Source: JAUIIK01 sp963745675 | Lineage (GTDB): Bacteria > Chloroflexota > Chloroflexia > Thermomicrobiales > CFX8 | Assembly (NCBI GenBank): GCA_963745675.1 | Contig: CAVUYM010000018.1 | Location: 558,001-622,000, forward strand | Length of the DNA: 64,000 bases | Direction of reading: 5' to 3' | Shown: piece after piece, positions 36,706 through 45,917 of the stretch | Position numbering within the stretch: the stretch's first letter is position 1 | How the letters are laid out: each line of letters opens with the position of its first letter | Notes under the pieces: generated by a model | What the model saw: only the letters and a program-made list of their open reading frames with translations | Told to the model about the DNA's origin: nothing | Databases searched by the model: none | Program-made: the position numbers and the translations under genes

Positions 36706-37380
36706 ATGCTTCCCATCGCGAACAATGACCAAGGCGGTATGTCGGCGCAGCTTCTTTTGCGTCTCGTGCGCGATGTCTGGAACCCGGTTGAACTGAAATT
36801 GATACTGGCAGTCGCAGCGTTGGGTGGCGATGCACGTCCGGTGGCGGAACGTGACTTACTTGATGATGCAGACATCCTGGCAGGGGTGCGGGCCGACGGG
36901 TCTTCGCGTTCCGCATCCGATCGAGCGCGGGAAGGGCTGAGCGCCGCAGTTGCGCGTGGCGTTCTCATTCCACTCGGCATCGAAGACGAACAGCGCTGGT
37001 ATGTGTTGGCGAGCGAGGAGAATCGCAGAAAAGCCCACCAGAGAGCATTCACTATTCCTGATCTACCAGAGCCAATCCCGTTGCCAATTGAACGGCCCGG
37101 GCTTTACGCTTTGTATGAACAGAACATCGGGCTCCTCAGCCCTCTCATTGCCGACCGACTAGCCGACGCGCTCCTTAGATATCCAGAACAGTGGATCGCT
37201 GACGCAATCGGCGAAGCCGTTGCTTACAACCGCCGTAGCTGGCGCTATATCGAACGCATCCTCGAAAATTGGGGCACGGAAGGACGATCTGATGAAACCC
37301 ATAGGCGAAATCATGAAACGGATCGAACTTCCGGAAAAACCCTCCGGGATAAGTACAGCGAGTTCCTCCGCCGCCAGTGA
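36706..37380 (+). CDS. dnaD: DnaD-domain replication protein
   Basis: A 224-residue protein. The N-terminal part looks like a winged-helix DnaD_N region (LRLVRDVWNPVELKLILAVA). The C-terminal DnaD domain is clear (YALYEQNIGLLSPLIADRL, ADAIGEAVAYNRRSWRYIERILENW). DnaD-type proteins remodel DNA at the origin and help load DnaB. The gene sits 18 bases after dnaB, and its 3' end overlaps the loader gene by 89 bases in another frame, so the three are co-expressed. Confidence 0.85.
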   Translation: MLPIANNDQGGMSAQLLLRLVRDVWNPVELKLILAVAALGGDARPVAERDLLDDADILAGVRADGSSRSASDRAREGLSAAVARGVLIPLGIEDEQRWYVLASEENRRKAHQRAFTIPDLPEPIPLPIERPGLYALYEQNIGLLSPLIADRLADALLRYPEQWIADAIGEAVAYNRRSWRYIERILENWGTEGRSDETHRRNHETDRTSGKTLRDKYSEFLRRQ

Positions 37381-38098
37381 TGTTTGCCCGATTTGCAAAG
37401 GCGCTGGCTTTGTCCGCATCGACGCCGCGGTCGGCAGCCCGAACTTTAGCCGTCTCATTCAGTGCACCTGCAAGCGCGAAGAACGCTGGGAGCGTTCGAT
37501 GGCCCAGATTAATGACATGAGCAACATGTCGCTCATTCGCGACTGGACCTTTGAATCGTTCGATGCTTCCGTCCCGGGAGCGCGCGAGGCATTTCAGGTG
37601 ACTCGAGCCTACGCAGATGACCCGTACCAATGGCTAATTCTCATCGGCGACTACGGTTGCGGCAAAACTCATCTGGCGGCCGCAGTTGCGAATCATGCGC
37701 TAACGCACCTCAATATGCGTCCCGTTTTCGCTGTTGTTCCAGATTTGCTGGACTATTTGCGCTCGACCTTTTCTCCGTCAGCCGAAATGCGCTACGAAAC
37801 GCGCTTCGACACAATCCGGGGAGCAGATTTGCTCGTGCTGGACGATCTCGGGACAGAAAACACGACTCCCTGGGCAAAGGAAAAGCTCTTCCAGATCATT
37901 AACCACCGCTACATGGAACGCCTACCCACCATCGTAACGACCAATGTTGATCCCGATCGTATTGAGGGTCGCATTCGGTCGCGACTATTTGATGTTGGCC
38001 TGTCAACACCGGTTTTCTTCGATGCTGGAGATTATCGTGTCCGCGGCGCCGATCCACGTCTGACATCTTCACCACGACGCAAAGATCAACGGCGCTAG
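37292..38098 (+). CDS. DnaC/DnaI-like helicase-loader ATPase
   Basis: 268 residues from ATG 37292, with GGAAGGA upstream. An N-terminal zinc-binding segment (CPICKGAGF ... CTCKREER) resembles DnaI. The AAA+ core has Walker A GDYGCGKTHLAAAVANHA (K125), Walker B ADLLVLDDLGTENTTPWAKEKLF and sensor/arginine-finger region IEGRIRSRLFD. It probably loads DnaB onto DNA. The zinc motif and dnaB-dnaD context argue against the transposon helper IstB, which has a similar ATPase. Confidence 0.85.
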   Translation: MKPIGEIMKRIELPEKPSGISTASSSAASDVCPICKGAGFVRIDAAVGSPNFSRLIQCTCKREERWERSMAQINDMSNMSLIRDWTFESFDASVPGAREAFQVTRAYADDPYQWLILIGDYGCGKTHLAAAVANHALTHLNMRPVFAVVPDLLDYLRSTFSPSAEMRYETRFDTIRGADLLVLDDLGTENTTPWAKEKLFQIINHRYMERLPTIVTTNVDPDRIEGRIRSRLFDVGLSTPVFFDAGDYRVRGADPRLTSSPRRKDQRR

Positions 38099-38230
38099 CC
38101 CGAAGGCACGTTTGCCAGCCAGATTCCGCCCCTTTGTACTATTCATAACTGGGGCAATTCCCCATATACTCGCCGGTAGCAGTTCGTGATCCGATGCGAT
38201 TTTGTGCCAAACGTCCGCACTGGAGGAAAG

Positions 38231-40348
38231 ATGAGCGTACAAGACGCTGTAATTGACGAAGCTCACACCGAGACGTTGGCGACCACCGCATCTCATGTTC
38301 CTACCGGAATATATGACTCCGAACTTCGTCAAATCGTCGAAGTCGCAACGTCCTACTTAGAGACCGGCCTGTTTGATGACGCCGACGACATACTTCAAGA
38401 AGTCTTGGAAGCAGGCACGGTATCACCCGAAATAGACGAACTCATTCGTCGTATCGAAGAGGCCAGGGGAGCAACTTCCGGCTCCGGAACAACGATGCTG
38501 GACGAGAACCACGATCTTCGTCCGGTCCGTCGCCAACCGCTCATCCATTTGACGGCCCCGTTACCGGGCTCGGATCGCCTACCTCGCGCAATACAGCGCC
38601 TGATAGCTGAAACGGAGCGCGATTTTAATGAAGGACGTCCCAACGCTGCCCTCGATCTATGCAGTCTTGTAACCGCTCATGCCCCAGACTTCATTCCCAA
38701 CTATCTCCGAGCTGTTCAGATCCGAATCGCCCTCGGCGATATCGAGGGCGCGGAAAGCCTGATCGAAGCGATTGAACGATTGCATGAACTAGACGGCATC
38801 GAAGACGATCCTATGCTTCGAGGAATCTACGTTTCGCTCAACCCTGATGATTCGACGGCGCTCATTGAGCACGCCAAATACCTGCTGAGCCAGCAGATCC
38901 TCGGGCCGAATGATCCCTTCCTACCAGCGGCGATTGAAGCCTCGCAAGAATCGGATCCTGCAACTGCCCGCGAGTTGGCACGTGCCCTCGTCGAACGACG
39001 GCCGAATGACGATGATGCCGTCCGTACTTACATTCGTGCCGCTGTCGCTACCGCTGCTCCAGAGGAAATTCATCAAGCGCTGCAGGAACGGGTGCGACCG
39101 GACTCGACCTCCGTGGATCTCCTGTGGTGGCGCGCCGCATCGGGAATTGTCAGGCACGAAGCGGATTGGCCGCGATGGCTCGCTCGCGCAGTCGAACAGG
39201 TGCGAGTGAAAACCGACATTTATGGACTTGCACGAGTTGCGATCGAACGCTCTGAATCATTCGTCCCCGAACATGTTCGCTATCTCGGTGGTGCGGTCAT
39301 CGCCCTCGCTGCTGGTCAGTGGGATGCGGCCCAGGCCGAGCTCGATGACTGGAAAATTGTTGCACCGGATACGTCGACGCACCTGGAATTGTTCGTCGCG
39401 GCCTGCGCGCAGGTGGAAACGATTGAGTATCTGGGACTTCAGGGCATCATACCGGCGCTTGACGATCTCATCGCAACGACAGTGGCCGTCAGTAACGACG
39501 GCATCGATACCGATTTTGATCTGTTCTCAATGCAGACATCGCGTCAAGACATCTTCGAGCGCTATCAGGTTGCCCTCAATATCCATGATGCCCTGTATCA
39601 TGGCGCTGAAGTTATCCAGGCACTTGTTGCAAACAACACGGAGGATCTGAAATTACGTAAAGTGTATGCGGGAATTCTCATTGAGCAAGGCAAACTCAAT
39701 GACGGCATACGCGAATTGCGCGCGATAGCGAAAGCTCACGAACAATCAGGCGATCTACCGGCGATGGCGGCTGCCATGCGCAATATTAGCGAGGCAGTCC
39801 CTAACAATCTCGAGATTAAGCAGATGCTGATAGATGTCTACTTGCGCCGTGGCATCCTCGATGAAGCGCTGCACGAATTAGAGTCAGTTGCCACACTAAA
39901 GCGCGACAACAATGACATCACGGGAGCGATAGCTGCCTATTCTCGAGCGGCGGAAATCGCCTGCGCTATGGGTAATTTCGCTCTAGGCAACCAGCTCTAC
40001 GACCAAGGTGTAGCGACCGATCCGGATAACGTTCCTGTACGTCATGCCGCGGTTGCGTTCTATCTCCAAACCGGATCCGTCGATCGGGCAGCTGAACAAC
40101 TGCGCGAAGTAGTGCGCATCGCACTCAAAGAGCACGATTCAGACGAAGCCGTCGCCGCACTGCATCAGATCATTGGCCTGGACCCGGCAGACTTCGGGTC
40201 GTACCATAAACTTGGTGAAGTGCTTACATCAATGGGCGAGTACAAACAGGCTGAGCGGGTATACCGCCGGCTCTCGGAAATTGCGCCAAATGATCCTGTC
40301 CTTCAAGCAAAACAATCGGCGCTGGCAGTCTTGGCCGCAACTGGATAG
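38231..40348 (+). CDS. Large tetratricopeptide-repeat protein
   Basis: 705 residues from ATG 38231, directly behind GGAGGAAAG. It has no signal peptide or membrane segment and is acidic. The C-terminal third is built of TPR-like helical pairs (AGILIEQGKLNDGIRELRAI, VYLRRGILDEALHELESVA, YHKLGEVLTSMGEYKQAERVYRRL); the middle is also helical and repeat-like. Probably a cytosolic scaffold. It stands 87 bases upstream of cdaA in the same direction. No catalytic motif is seen and the role is unknown. Confidence 0.75.
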   Translation: MSVQDAVIDEAHTETLATTASHVPTGIYDSELRQIVEVATSYLETGLFDDADDILQEVLEAGTVSPEIDELIRRIEEARGATSGSGTTMLDENHDLRPVRRQPLIHLTAPLPGSDRLPRAIQRLIAETERDFNEGRPNAALDLCSLVTAHAPDFIPNYLRAVQIRIALGDIEGAESLIEAIERLHELDGIEDDPMLRGIYVSLNPDDSTALIEHAKYLLSQQILGPNDPFLPAAIEASQESDPATARELARALVERRPNDDDAVRTYIRAAVATAAPEEIHQALQERVRPDSTSVDLLWWRAASGIVRHEADWPRWLARAVEQVRVKTDIYGLARVAIERSESFVPEHVRYLGGAVIALAAGQWDAAQAELDDWKIVAPDTSTHLELFVAACAQVETIEYLGLQGIIPALDDLIATTVAVSNDGIDTDFDLFSMQTSRQDIFERYQVALNIHDALYHGAEVIQALVANNTEDLKLRKVYAGILIEQGKLNDGIRELRAIAKAHEQSGDLPAMAAAMRNISEAVPNNLEIKQMLIDVYLRRGILDEALHELESVATLKRDNNDITGAIAAYSRAAEIACAMGNFALGNQLYDQGVATDPDNVPVRHAAVAFYLQTGSVDRAAEQLREVVRIALKEHDSDEAVAALHQIIGLDPADFGSYHKLGEVLTSMGEYKQAERVYRRLSEIAPNDPVLQAKQSALAVLAATG

Positions 40349-40434
40349 AGTCAGGTTGTGGCGCTTTATCGCGCTCGCACATACAATACAATTGGTATCT
40401 GGACACCCTGAATGTCACCGCAGACTGGTAATGC

Positions 40435-41367
40435 ATGCCTGAAGTTCAATGGCTACTCTCCCGACTGGATGCGCGCGCAGCCCTCGATATTGCGATCGTA
40501 TCGACAATAATTTTCATGCTGCTCGGTGTCGCGCAGGGGACCCGCTCAGCGCTGATAATCCGAGGGCTGATTATCGTGGCCTTCGCGATGTGGGTGCTTT
40601 CGCGCACGTTCGAGCTAACGGCGGTCGGATTCCTCCTGCGTACACTGCTGCCGGCCCTCATTCTCGCCATTCCGATCGTGTTTCAACCCGAGTTGCGTCG
40701 TGTTTTGGAACAAATTGGACACACCGGTGGATGGTTGCGAACTCCCTTTCCGTCGAGCGATGATGCCGATGCTCGAGCAACGGTCAACGAGATAGCCCGG
40801 GCCGCAGCTCAACTAAGCCGCACGAGTACCGGCGCGCTGATGGTCGTGGAACGTGAAACAGGGCTGCAGGATTACATAGAGCGCGGAGTGCCTCTGGATG
40901 CGAGAGTTTCCGCAAATTTGCTTGTTAGCATCTTCCAGACAAAGTCACCATTGCATGATGGCGCGGCTATCATTCGAGGGGGCCGCGTAATGGCGGCAAC
41001 GGTTGTATTACCGCTCACAGAGAATCTTGGCCTCGACAACAGACTTGGAACGCGGCATCGGGCCGCAATCGGCATTACCGAAGAATCTGACGCTATCGCA
41101 GTGGTTGTATCCGAAGAGACCGGTCGCATATCGGTTGCGTACTCGTCCGGACGACTTATCGAGAATCTCGACCAGGAACGACTCCGACGCGCGCTGCGAA
41201 CATTACTCCGCATCGAAGCTCGGCCGACCAAGAGCACCCGCAGCTCAGATCTGCTGCGACGTCGCAATCGGACATCACAACCTGAGACAACCCGCCGGGT
41301 CGAATCACAACGACGAAACACAGAAGTGAACAGTACAGTACTATGGGACACCGACTCCGACGCTTAG
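40435..41367 (+). CDS. cdaA: Diadenylate cyclase CdaA (c-di-AMP synthase)
   Basis: A 310-residue membrane-bound cyclase. Three N-terminal membrane segments (IAIVSTIIFMLLGV, ALIIRGLIIVAFAMWVL, LLRTLLPALILAIPIVF) precede the DAC domain with the DGA motif (SPLHDGAAII, D175) and the RHR motif (LGTRHRAAIGI, R207-R209). It makes c-di-AMP from two ATP, a signal for osmolyte/potassium control and wall homeostasis. The last ~60 residues are basic and low-complexity. The 3' end overlaps cdaR by 25 bases, the usual cdaA-cdaR pairing. Confidence 0.94.
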   Translation: MPEVQWLLSRLDARAALDIAIVSTIIFMLLGVAQGTRSALIIRGLIIVAFAMWVLSRTFELTAVGFLLRTLLPALILAIPIVFQPELRRVLEQIGHTGGWLRTPFPSSDDADARATVNEIARAAAQLSRTSTGALMVVERETGLQDYIERGVPLDARVSANLLVSIFQTKSPLHDGAAIIRGGRVMAATVVLPLTENLGLDNRLGTRHRAAIGITEESDAIAVVVSEETGRISVAYSSGRLIENLDQERLRRALRTLLRIEARPTKSTRSSDLLRRRNRTSQPETTRRVESQRRNTEVNSTVLWDTDSDA

Positions 41368-42615
41368 CTAGTGCCGCGACCTTCATCCGTCTCGTGGCCT
41401 CGGTTGTCCTTGCCCTCGTTATTTGGGGCTTCATTGTCTGGGAGACGAATCCGGAAATCACGCGCGAATACCAGAGTATCACCGTCACACCTGAAAATGT
41501 GCCGCCGAACATGCTCATCGTCGGTGGCATTCCATCTATCTCCGTCACCCTCAAAGGCCCCCAGGACGTTCTTCAACGGGTTGTACTGAACGACATCACG
41601 GCGAGCATCGACTTTAGTGATGCCAACGGGCCGGGAATCGATGAATATCCACTAGCCGTCGACACTCCATCTGGCATAAGGCAGGTCATTGTGGAGCCAT
41701 CAGTTGTCGAAGTCGAGCTCGATCTGATCGTCGTCCGTACGTTCCCGATAGATCTGCAAGAGAACGAGACGCGTCCAGTAAGCGTAACCTCGATCGAGGC
41801 GGCTACGAAAATTGCGTCTGTTCAGGGACCGAAAGCGCACGTCGATCAAGTCCAATCTGTCGTTCTACCGGTAGACCTGCAAGGACATCGTGAATCATTT
41901 GTGGGTAACGTGGACCTGATCGCAATTGGGGCCAATGGCGAACCGGTTGAAGGTGTCGAAGTGTCGCCGTCAACGCGTCGAGCTGACAGTAACCTATGAA
42001 TCAACCTCTCGGGATGTGCCTGTCATCGTAAAGTGTGCTTGCATTGTCGATGATCGCCTGAAAGAGACTGAACTAACGACGGCGGCGGCAATCCCTTCAA
42101 CCGTTCGACTGTCCGGTCCTTCATCGACGCTTACAGGTATCCTTGGAATAGAGACGGTTCCCATCGATATTTCCAATCTCCGGGAATCTGGATGGATTCT
42201 TGATGTAGAACTCAATACGCTTGCGCTTCCGAGCACGGTAACTCTCTCGAATCAGACCGTAGATGTCTGGGTGCCGATTGACCCCGTCCGCCTCGATGCG
42301 CCTGATGTCAAAATCGAAACAATAGGCCTCGGAAACGGACTAAAAGCAGAGCTGTCGACGGAATCGGTGTTTGTCGTCATCTCGGGTGACGGCGCCGCGT
42401 TGAAAGATCCGGAGACACTCAGCGTCCTGGCCGTCGTCGACCTGACAGATCTAACCAGCGGTTCCTATACGCTTGATGTTGGCATCGTCGTGCCTGCGGG
42501 GGTTACCTACGAAAGTGTCACACCAGAAACGGTGAGAGTCGTCATCAGTACCGTTAGGACGACCGCGAGCCGGTTGCAAGATTCTGGTGACCTCCGGACT
42601 GAAGGTGTCAGATGA
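41343..42615 (+). CDS. cdaR: CdaR/YbbR-domain regulator of CdaA (one frameshift)
   Basis: One N-terminal membrane anchor (VASVVLALVIWGFIVW) is followed by repeated YbbR domains (SITVTPENVPPNM, SISVTLKGPQDVLQ) outside the membrane. The frame breaks near 41972, where removal of one A joins VEVSPS to RVELTVTYESTSRDVPVI. The second half carries more YbbR repeats (STVRLSGPSSTLTGI, AELSTESVFVVISG). The total, ~423 residues, matches YbbR proteins with three or four repeats. CdaR modulates the cyclase next door. The stop overlaps the convergent ANTAR gene by 8 bases. Confidence 0.85.
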
Positions 42616-43234
42616 GGTCGGATCCGAGCTGTAAATCATGCGACAAGAGGATAGCCTCCGCGACTTCCCTCATCGTCTTGCGATTGTCCATACTCGTCTT
42701 TCGCATTCGGCGGAAAGCGTCTGACTCCGACAGACCATGTAAGTCCATCAGTATCCCTTTAGCGCGCTCGACAACTTTGCGCGTTTCTAGCGCGTCCTCT
42801 AGTTCCGCAACCCGTTCGCGTAACCAGCGCAGATCGCTGTAGCGTGCAAGCGCGACTTCGATAACGGCCTTCAGTTCGTCTTCACGCATCGGTTTAACAA
42901 GATAACCCGCGATCTTGGTCTCGCGGGCAATTCGTTCCACATTATTGATCGGGTCTGCCAAAAGTACGACGGGAGCCACTTCGCTGGCGATGATCGCCAC
43001 CGCCGCTTCTAAACCAGTAGCTTGCTCCATGTCGGCGTTTATCATGGCGAGATCCGGCTGGAGCCTTCCGGTGAGGTCAAGCGCCTGCCGTCCGTTCGAC
43101 GCTTCAGCTATGACATCATAACCCAGGCGCGCGAGCGCTTCCCGAAGCTGCTGGCGGTCACCAGAATCATCGTCTGCAATCAAAATGCGTGCCGCCGTTG
43201 GCGACATCTTTGTCACCGAATTGCTGTCAGTCAT
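42608..43234 (-). CDS. ANTAR-domain response regulator with altered receiver
   Basis: 208 residues from ATG 43234, with GGAG seven bases upstream. An N-terminal receiver fold has the acidic pocket (ILIADDDSGDR) and the conserved Lys (GYLVKPMRE). The phosphoacceptor position, however, reads PDLAMINADM, so Asn66 replaces Asp. The C-terminal ANTAR domain (LETRKVVERAKGILMDLHGL, DAFRRMRKTSMDNRKTMREVAEAIL) binds paired RNA hairpins to prevent termination. Loss of the Asp suggests control by ligand or partner rather than phosphorylation, as in AmiR. No sensor kinase is nearby. Confidence 0.88.
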   Translation of the reverse strand: MTDSNSVTKMSPTAARILIADDDSGDRQQLREALARLGYDVIAEASNGRQALDLTGRLQPDLAMINADMEQATGLEAAVAIIASEVAPVVLLADPINNVERIARETKIAGYLVKPMREDELKAVIEVALARYSDLRWLRERVAELEDALETRKVVERAKGILMDLHGLSESDAFRRMRKTSMDNRKTMREVAEAILLSHDLQLGSDLI

Positions 43235-43335
43235 AGTCAAACTCCAGCGAGTACTTCGCGGGACTCACGCCACGAATCAAAATGCCGAACGCCGACACTC
43301 CACTGTGCCGGCGTTCCCAGTCTCACATCAAATTC

Positions 43336-43412
<77 letters not shown>

Positions 43413-43492
43413 TCGAATGGGCAGTATACCACCTCATTCGAACGAGTCGAACGCTCCCGATCATCGGCGTGGGATGGGGGACGCCTCATCAA

Positions 43493-43879
43493 CTACTTGA
43501 TTTCAGCCGTTGCGCCGGCATCCTCAAGCTTGGCCTTAGCGGCTTCGGCATCTTCCTTGTTCACGCCCTCGCGGACTGGTCCTGGAGCGCTGTCGACAAC
43601 GTCCTTGGCTTCCTTCAGACCCAGACTCGTCAATTCGCGAACAGCCTTGATAACCTGAATCTTGTTGGCGCCAACCTCGGTGAGGATGACATCAAACTCA
43701 GTCTGTTCCTCTTCTTCTTCCACTACCGCGCCTGCGCCTGCCGCTGCGACAGCCATTGGAGCCGCCGCCGATACGCCGAACTTCTCCTCCAACGCTTTCA
43801 CAAGCTCAGAGAGTTCGAGCACGGTCATCTGCTCGATCGTCTGAAGAAGGCCATCCATTTTTTCCTGATCCATAGCCAT
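43493..43879 (-). CDS. rplL: 50S ribosomal protein L7/L12
   Basis: A 128-residue protein. The N-terminal dimerisation domain (LLQTIEQMTVLELSELVKAL) binds L10. An Ala-rich hinge (APMAVAAAGAGAVVEEEEE) leads to the C-terminal factor-binding domain (TEFDVILTEVGANKIQVIKAVR, GLKEAKDVVDSAP). It forms the stalk that recruits EF-Tu and EF-G. ATG 43879 has a GGGGAC site. It follows rplJ closely and ends the ribosomal operon here. Confidence 0.97.
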   Translation of the reverse strand: MAMDQEKMDGLLQTIEQMTVLELSELVKALEEKFGVSAAAPMAVAAAGAGAVVEEEEEQTEFDVILTEVGANKIQVIKAVRELTSLGLKEAKDVVDSAPGPVREGVNKEDAEAAKAKLEDAGATAEIK

Positions 43880-43900
43880 AGCTACAGTCCCCTTTCCAAT

Positions 43901-44425
43901 CTACGCTGCTGCTTCTAATTGATCTCGGCGTGCCTGCAGGACGTACGCGAGCGAGCGCGCGGGTCCAGACATGACGTTCACAAGGCCATATAACGGAGCG
44001 GAAATCCCACCAACAACTCTGGCAATCAGTTCATCCCGACTCGGTAGATCAGCGATCGCTCCGATCTGTTCGGCTGTCAGGATCTCACCATCCATCACCC
44101 CTGCTTTGATCGACAGGATTCCTGATGATCTGGCAAAGTCTCGCAATACTTTAGCTGGCTGGGCTGGATCTTCCCAGGCAAATACGAGCGCAGTTGGACC
44201 GACGAGATTCTCATCCAGTCCACTGATGTCGCTTGCATGCGCCGCAATCTTCGTTAGCGTATTCTTCGCCACCTTCATGTCAGCATGCGACTCGCGCAGA
44301 TTCGCCCTCAGCGTTTGAAGCTGTGGCACGGAGAGGCCCCGGTAGTCCGTAAGTATCGTCAGAACTGAGCGGCCGAGTGCGTCAGTAATTTCAGCAACGA
44401 CGGCTTCTTTCTTCGGAGTTGGCAA
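43901..44425 (-). CDS. rplJ: 50S ribosomal protein L10
   Basis: A 174-residue stalk-base protein. Blocks: EAVVAEITDALGRSVLTILT, DYRGLSVPQLQTLRANLRE, KVAKNTLTKIAAHA, GPTALVFAWEDPAQPAKVL and the L7/L12-binding C-terminal helix (LVNVMSGPARSLAYVLQARRDQL). The start is TTG with a strong GGAGG nine bases upstream. The leader carries the L10 regulatory RNA. Confidence 0.96.
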   Translation of the reverse strand: MPTPKKEAVVAEITDALGRSVLTILTDYRGLSVPQLQTLRANLRESHADMKVAKNTLTKIAAHASDISGLDENLVGPTALVFAWEDPAQPAKVLRDFARSSGILSIKAGVMDGEILTAEQIGAIADLPSRDELIARVVGGISAPLYGLVNVMSGPARSLAYVLQARRDQLEAAA

Positions 44426-44460
44426 TTGATCCTTACCTCCTTCCTACGTTATTCAACATG

Positions 44461-44600
44461 AACGAAAACCGCCCCCGAGCTTGAGGGCACGGAGGCGGCG
44501 CAATTCATCTGCTGATGATATTCACCATCCTCCCGCCACCTCTACCGGATAATTAAGTGCTGCGCACACCGGTGGTCTTAAGCAGTCGGGACGGAACGTT
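44461..44600 (-). promoter_or_regulatory. L10 (rplJ) leader RNA with terminator hairpin
   Basis: The minus strand contains the L10-leader pattern: TTAAGACCACCGGTG, then TTAATTATCCGGTAGAGG, which forms the kink-turn-type site bound by the L10-L12 complex. Downstream, CCGCCTCC (44498-44491) pairs with GGGGGCGG (44476-44469), followed by TTTTCGTT, an intrinsic terminator 36 bases before rplJ. Known L10 leaders autoregulate rplJL; the terminator suggests control by premature termination here. Confidence 0.75.
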
Positions 44601-44609
44601 CTTCGATTG

Positions 44610-45335
44610 TTAGCTGGTCATCGCCTCAGCGGCGGCCAGTGTTTCGGCGACATCGAGTTTGATGCCAGGAGCCATTGTACTCGTAATGTAGATTGATTGG
44701 CAAAATGGGCCACGTACAGCATCTGGACGGTCTCGCTGAATCGCACTCGTTAGTGTCAGCAAGTTCTCGAGAATCTGTTCGACCTCGAATGACTTCTTGC
44801 CGATTGAGTTGTGAATCAAGCCTGTGCGATCGTTACGATACTCGATGCGACCGCCCTTTACGCCACGAATTACGTCAGGCAGGTCATCAGCGTCCCGAAC
44901 AACGGTCCCGGCACGCGGATTCGGCATGAGGCCGCGACGACCGAGAATACGACCGAGACCGCCGACCTTGCTCATTTGATCGGCCATAGCGATCGTGGCG
45001 TCAAATTCCAGCCATCCATCGTTAATCTGCGCGACGAGATCGTCACTTCCGACGTAGTCTGCACCAGCTTCCTCGGCGGCGCGCGCTGCGTCCCCTACCG
45101 CGAATACCAGCACACGCACTTCGCTACCAGTGCCGTGCGGCAAGCTCACCGTTGAGCGCACGGCTTGATCGGCCTGGCGAGGATCAATGTTCAGGCGATA
45201 GTGCACTTCAATGGTTTCATCGAAGTTCGCGTAAGCGACTTCTTTGAGCAGTTCGACGGCTTCTAGCGGCGGATACTCTCGTTCACGATCAACACGAGCG
45301 ACGGCTGCTTCGTACTTTTTTCCATGCTTTGCCAT
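44610..45335 (-). CDS. rplA: 50S ribosomal protein L1
   Basis: A 241-residue protein starting MAKHGKKYEAAVARVDRERE. L1 signatures are ETIEVHYRLNIDPRQADQAVR, the domain II region (GSEVRVLVFAVGDAARAAEEAGA) and the L1 motif MSKVGGLGRILGRRGLMPNP with KGGRIEYRNDRTG. L1 forms the stalk near the E site and can repress its own operon. It lies 66 bases after rplK. Confidence 0.97.
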   Translation of the reverse strand: MAKHGKKYEAAVARVDREREYPPLEAVELLKEVAYANFDETIEVHYRLNIDPRQADQAVRSTVSLPHGTGSEVRVLVFAVGDAARAAEEAGADYVGSDDLVAQINDGWLEFDATIAMADQMSKVGGLGRILGRRGLMPNPRAGTVVRDADDLPDVIRGVKGGRIEYRNDRTGLIHNSIGKKSFEVEQILENLLTLTSAIQRDRPDAVRGPFCQSIYITSTMAPGIKLDVAETLAAAEAMTS

Positions 45336-45401
45336 GAATATCTAGCGTCCACTTCCTGTGGTTCAATCGGGGTCAACGACCCCTCCCACCGTAAGGCGAA
45401 T

Positions 45402-45827
45402 CTAACCAGTAACAGCAATACCCATCGAGCGGGCAGTGCCTTCGACCTGTTTCATAGCACCCTCAATGTCGACCGCATTTAGATCAGGCATCTTGAGTTC
45501 GGCTATTTCTCGCACTTGATCACGGGTCACACGACCAGCCAGCTCAGAGCCAACCAGACTGGAACCCTTAGCGACTCCCGCAGCCTGGCGGATCAGGTCT
45601 GCGGCAGGCGGCGTCTTGGTGATGAAGCTAAATGATCGGTCTTCAAACACCGTGATCACGACCGGGATGATCTGTCCCATCTGGCTCTGGGTGCGCTCGT
45701 TGTACTCCTTGCAGAAGTCCATGATCGGCACACCATGTTGGCCCAGTGCCGGGCCGATCGGCGGCGCAGGCGTCGCCTTTCCAGCCGGTATCTGCAATTT
45801 GATGTACGCGCGTACTTTTCTGGCCAT
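45402..45827 (-). CDS. rplK: 50S ribosomal protein L11
   Basis: 141 residues from ATG 45827 (MARKVRAYIKLQIPAGKATP), the normal L11 length; the ATG at 45848 lacks a ribosome-binding site. Blocks: PPIGPALGQHGVPIMDFCKEYN, RSFSFITKTPPAADLIRQAAG and the rRNA-binding signature LKMPDLNAVDIEGAMKQVEG. L11 with L10/L12 forms the GTPase-associated centre. Confidence 0.96.
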   Translation of the reverse strand: MARKVRAYIKLQIPAGKATPAPPIGPALGQHGVPIMDFCKEYNERTQSQMGQIIPVVITVFEDRSFSFITKTPPAADLIRQAAGVAKGSSLVGSELAGRVTRDQVREIAELKMPDLNAVDIEGAMKQVEGTARSMGIAVTG

Positions 45828-45917
45828 AGGTTTCGCGCTCCTCGCCATTTATGTTCGGCACAACACGCCAACGGCACACGTGCCGCCGACCACAACCTGC
45901 GGATTATACCGGGTTTA

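Noticed and set aside
37292..38098. IstB-type transposition helper ATPase
   Set aside because: There is no IstA, no terminal repeats, and the zinc motif and dnaB-dnaD context fit a helicase loader.
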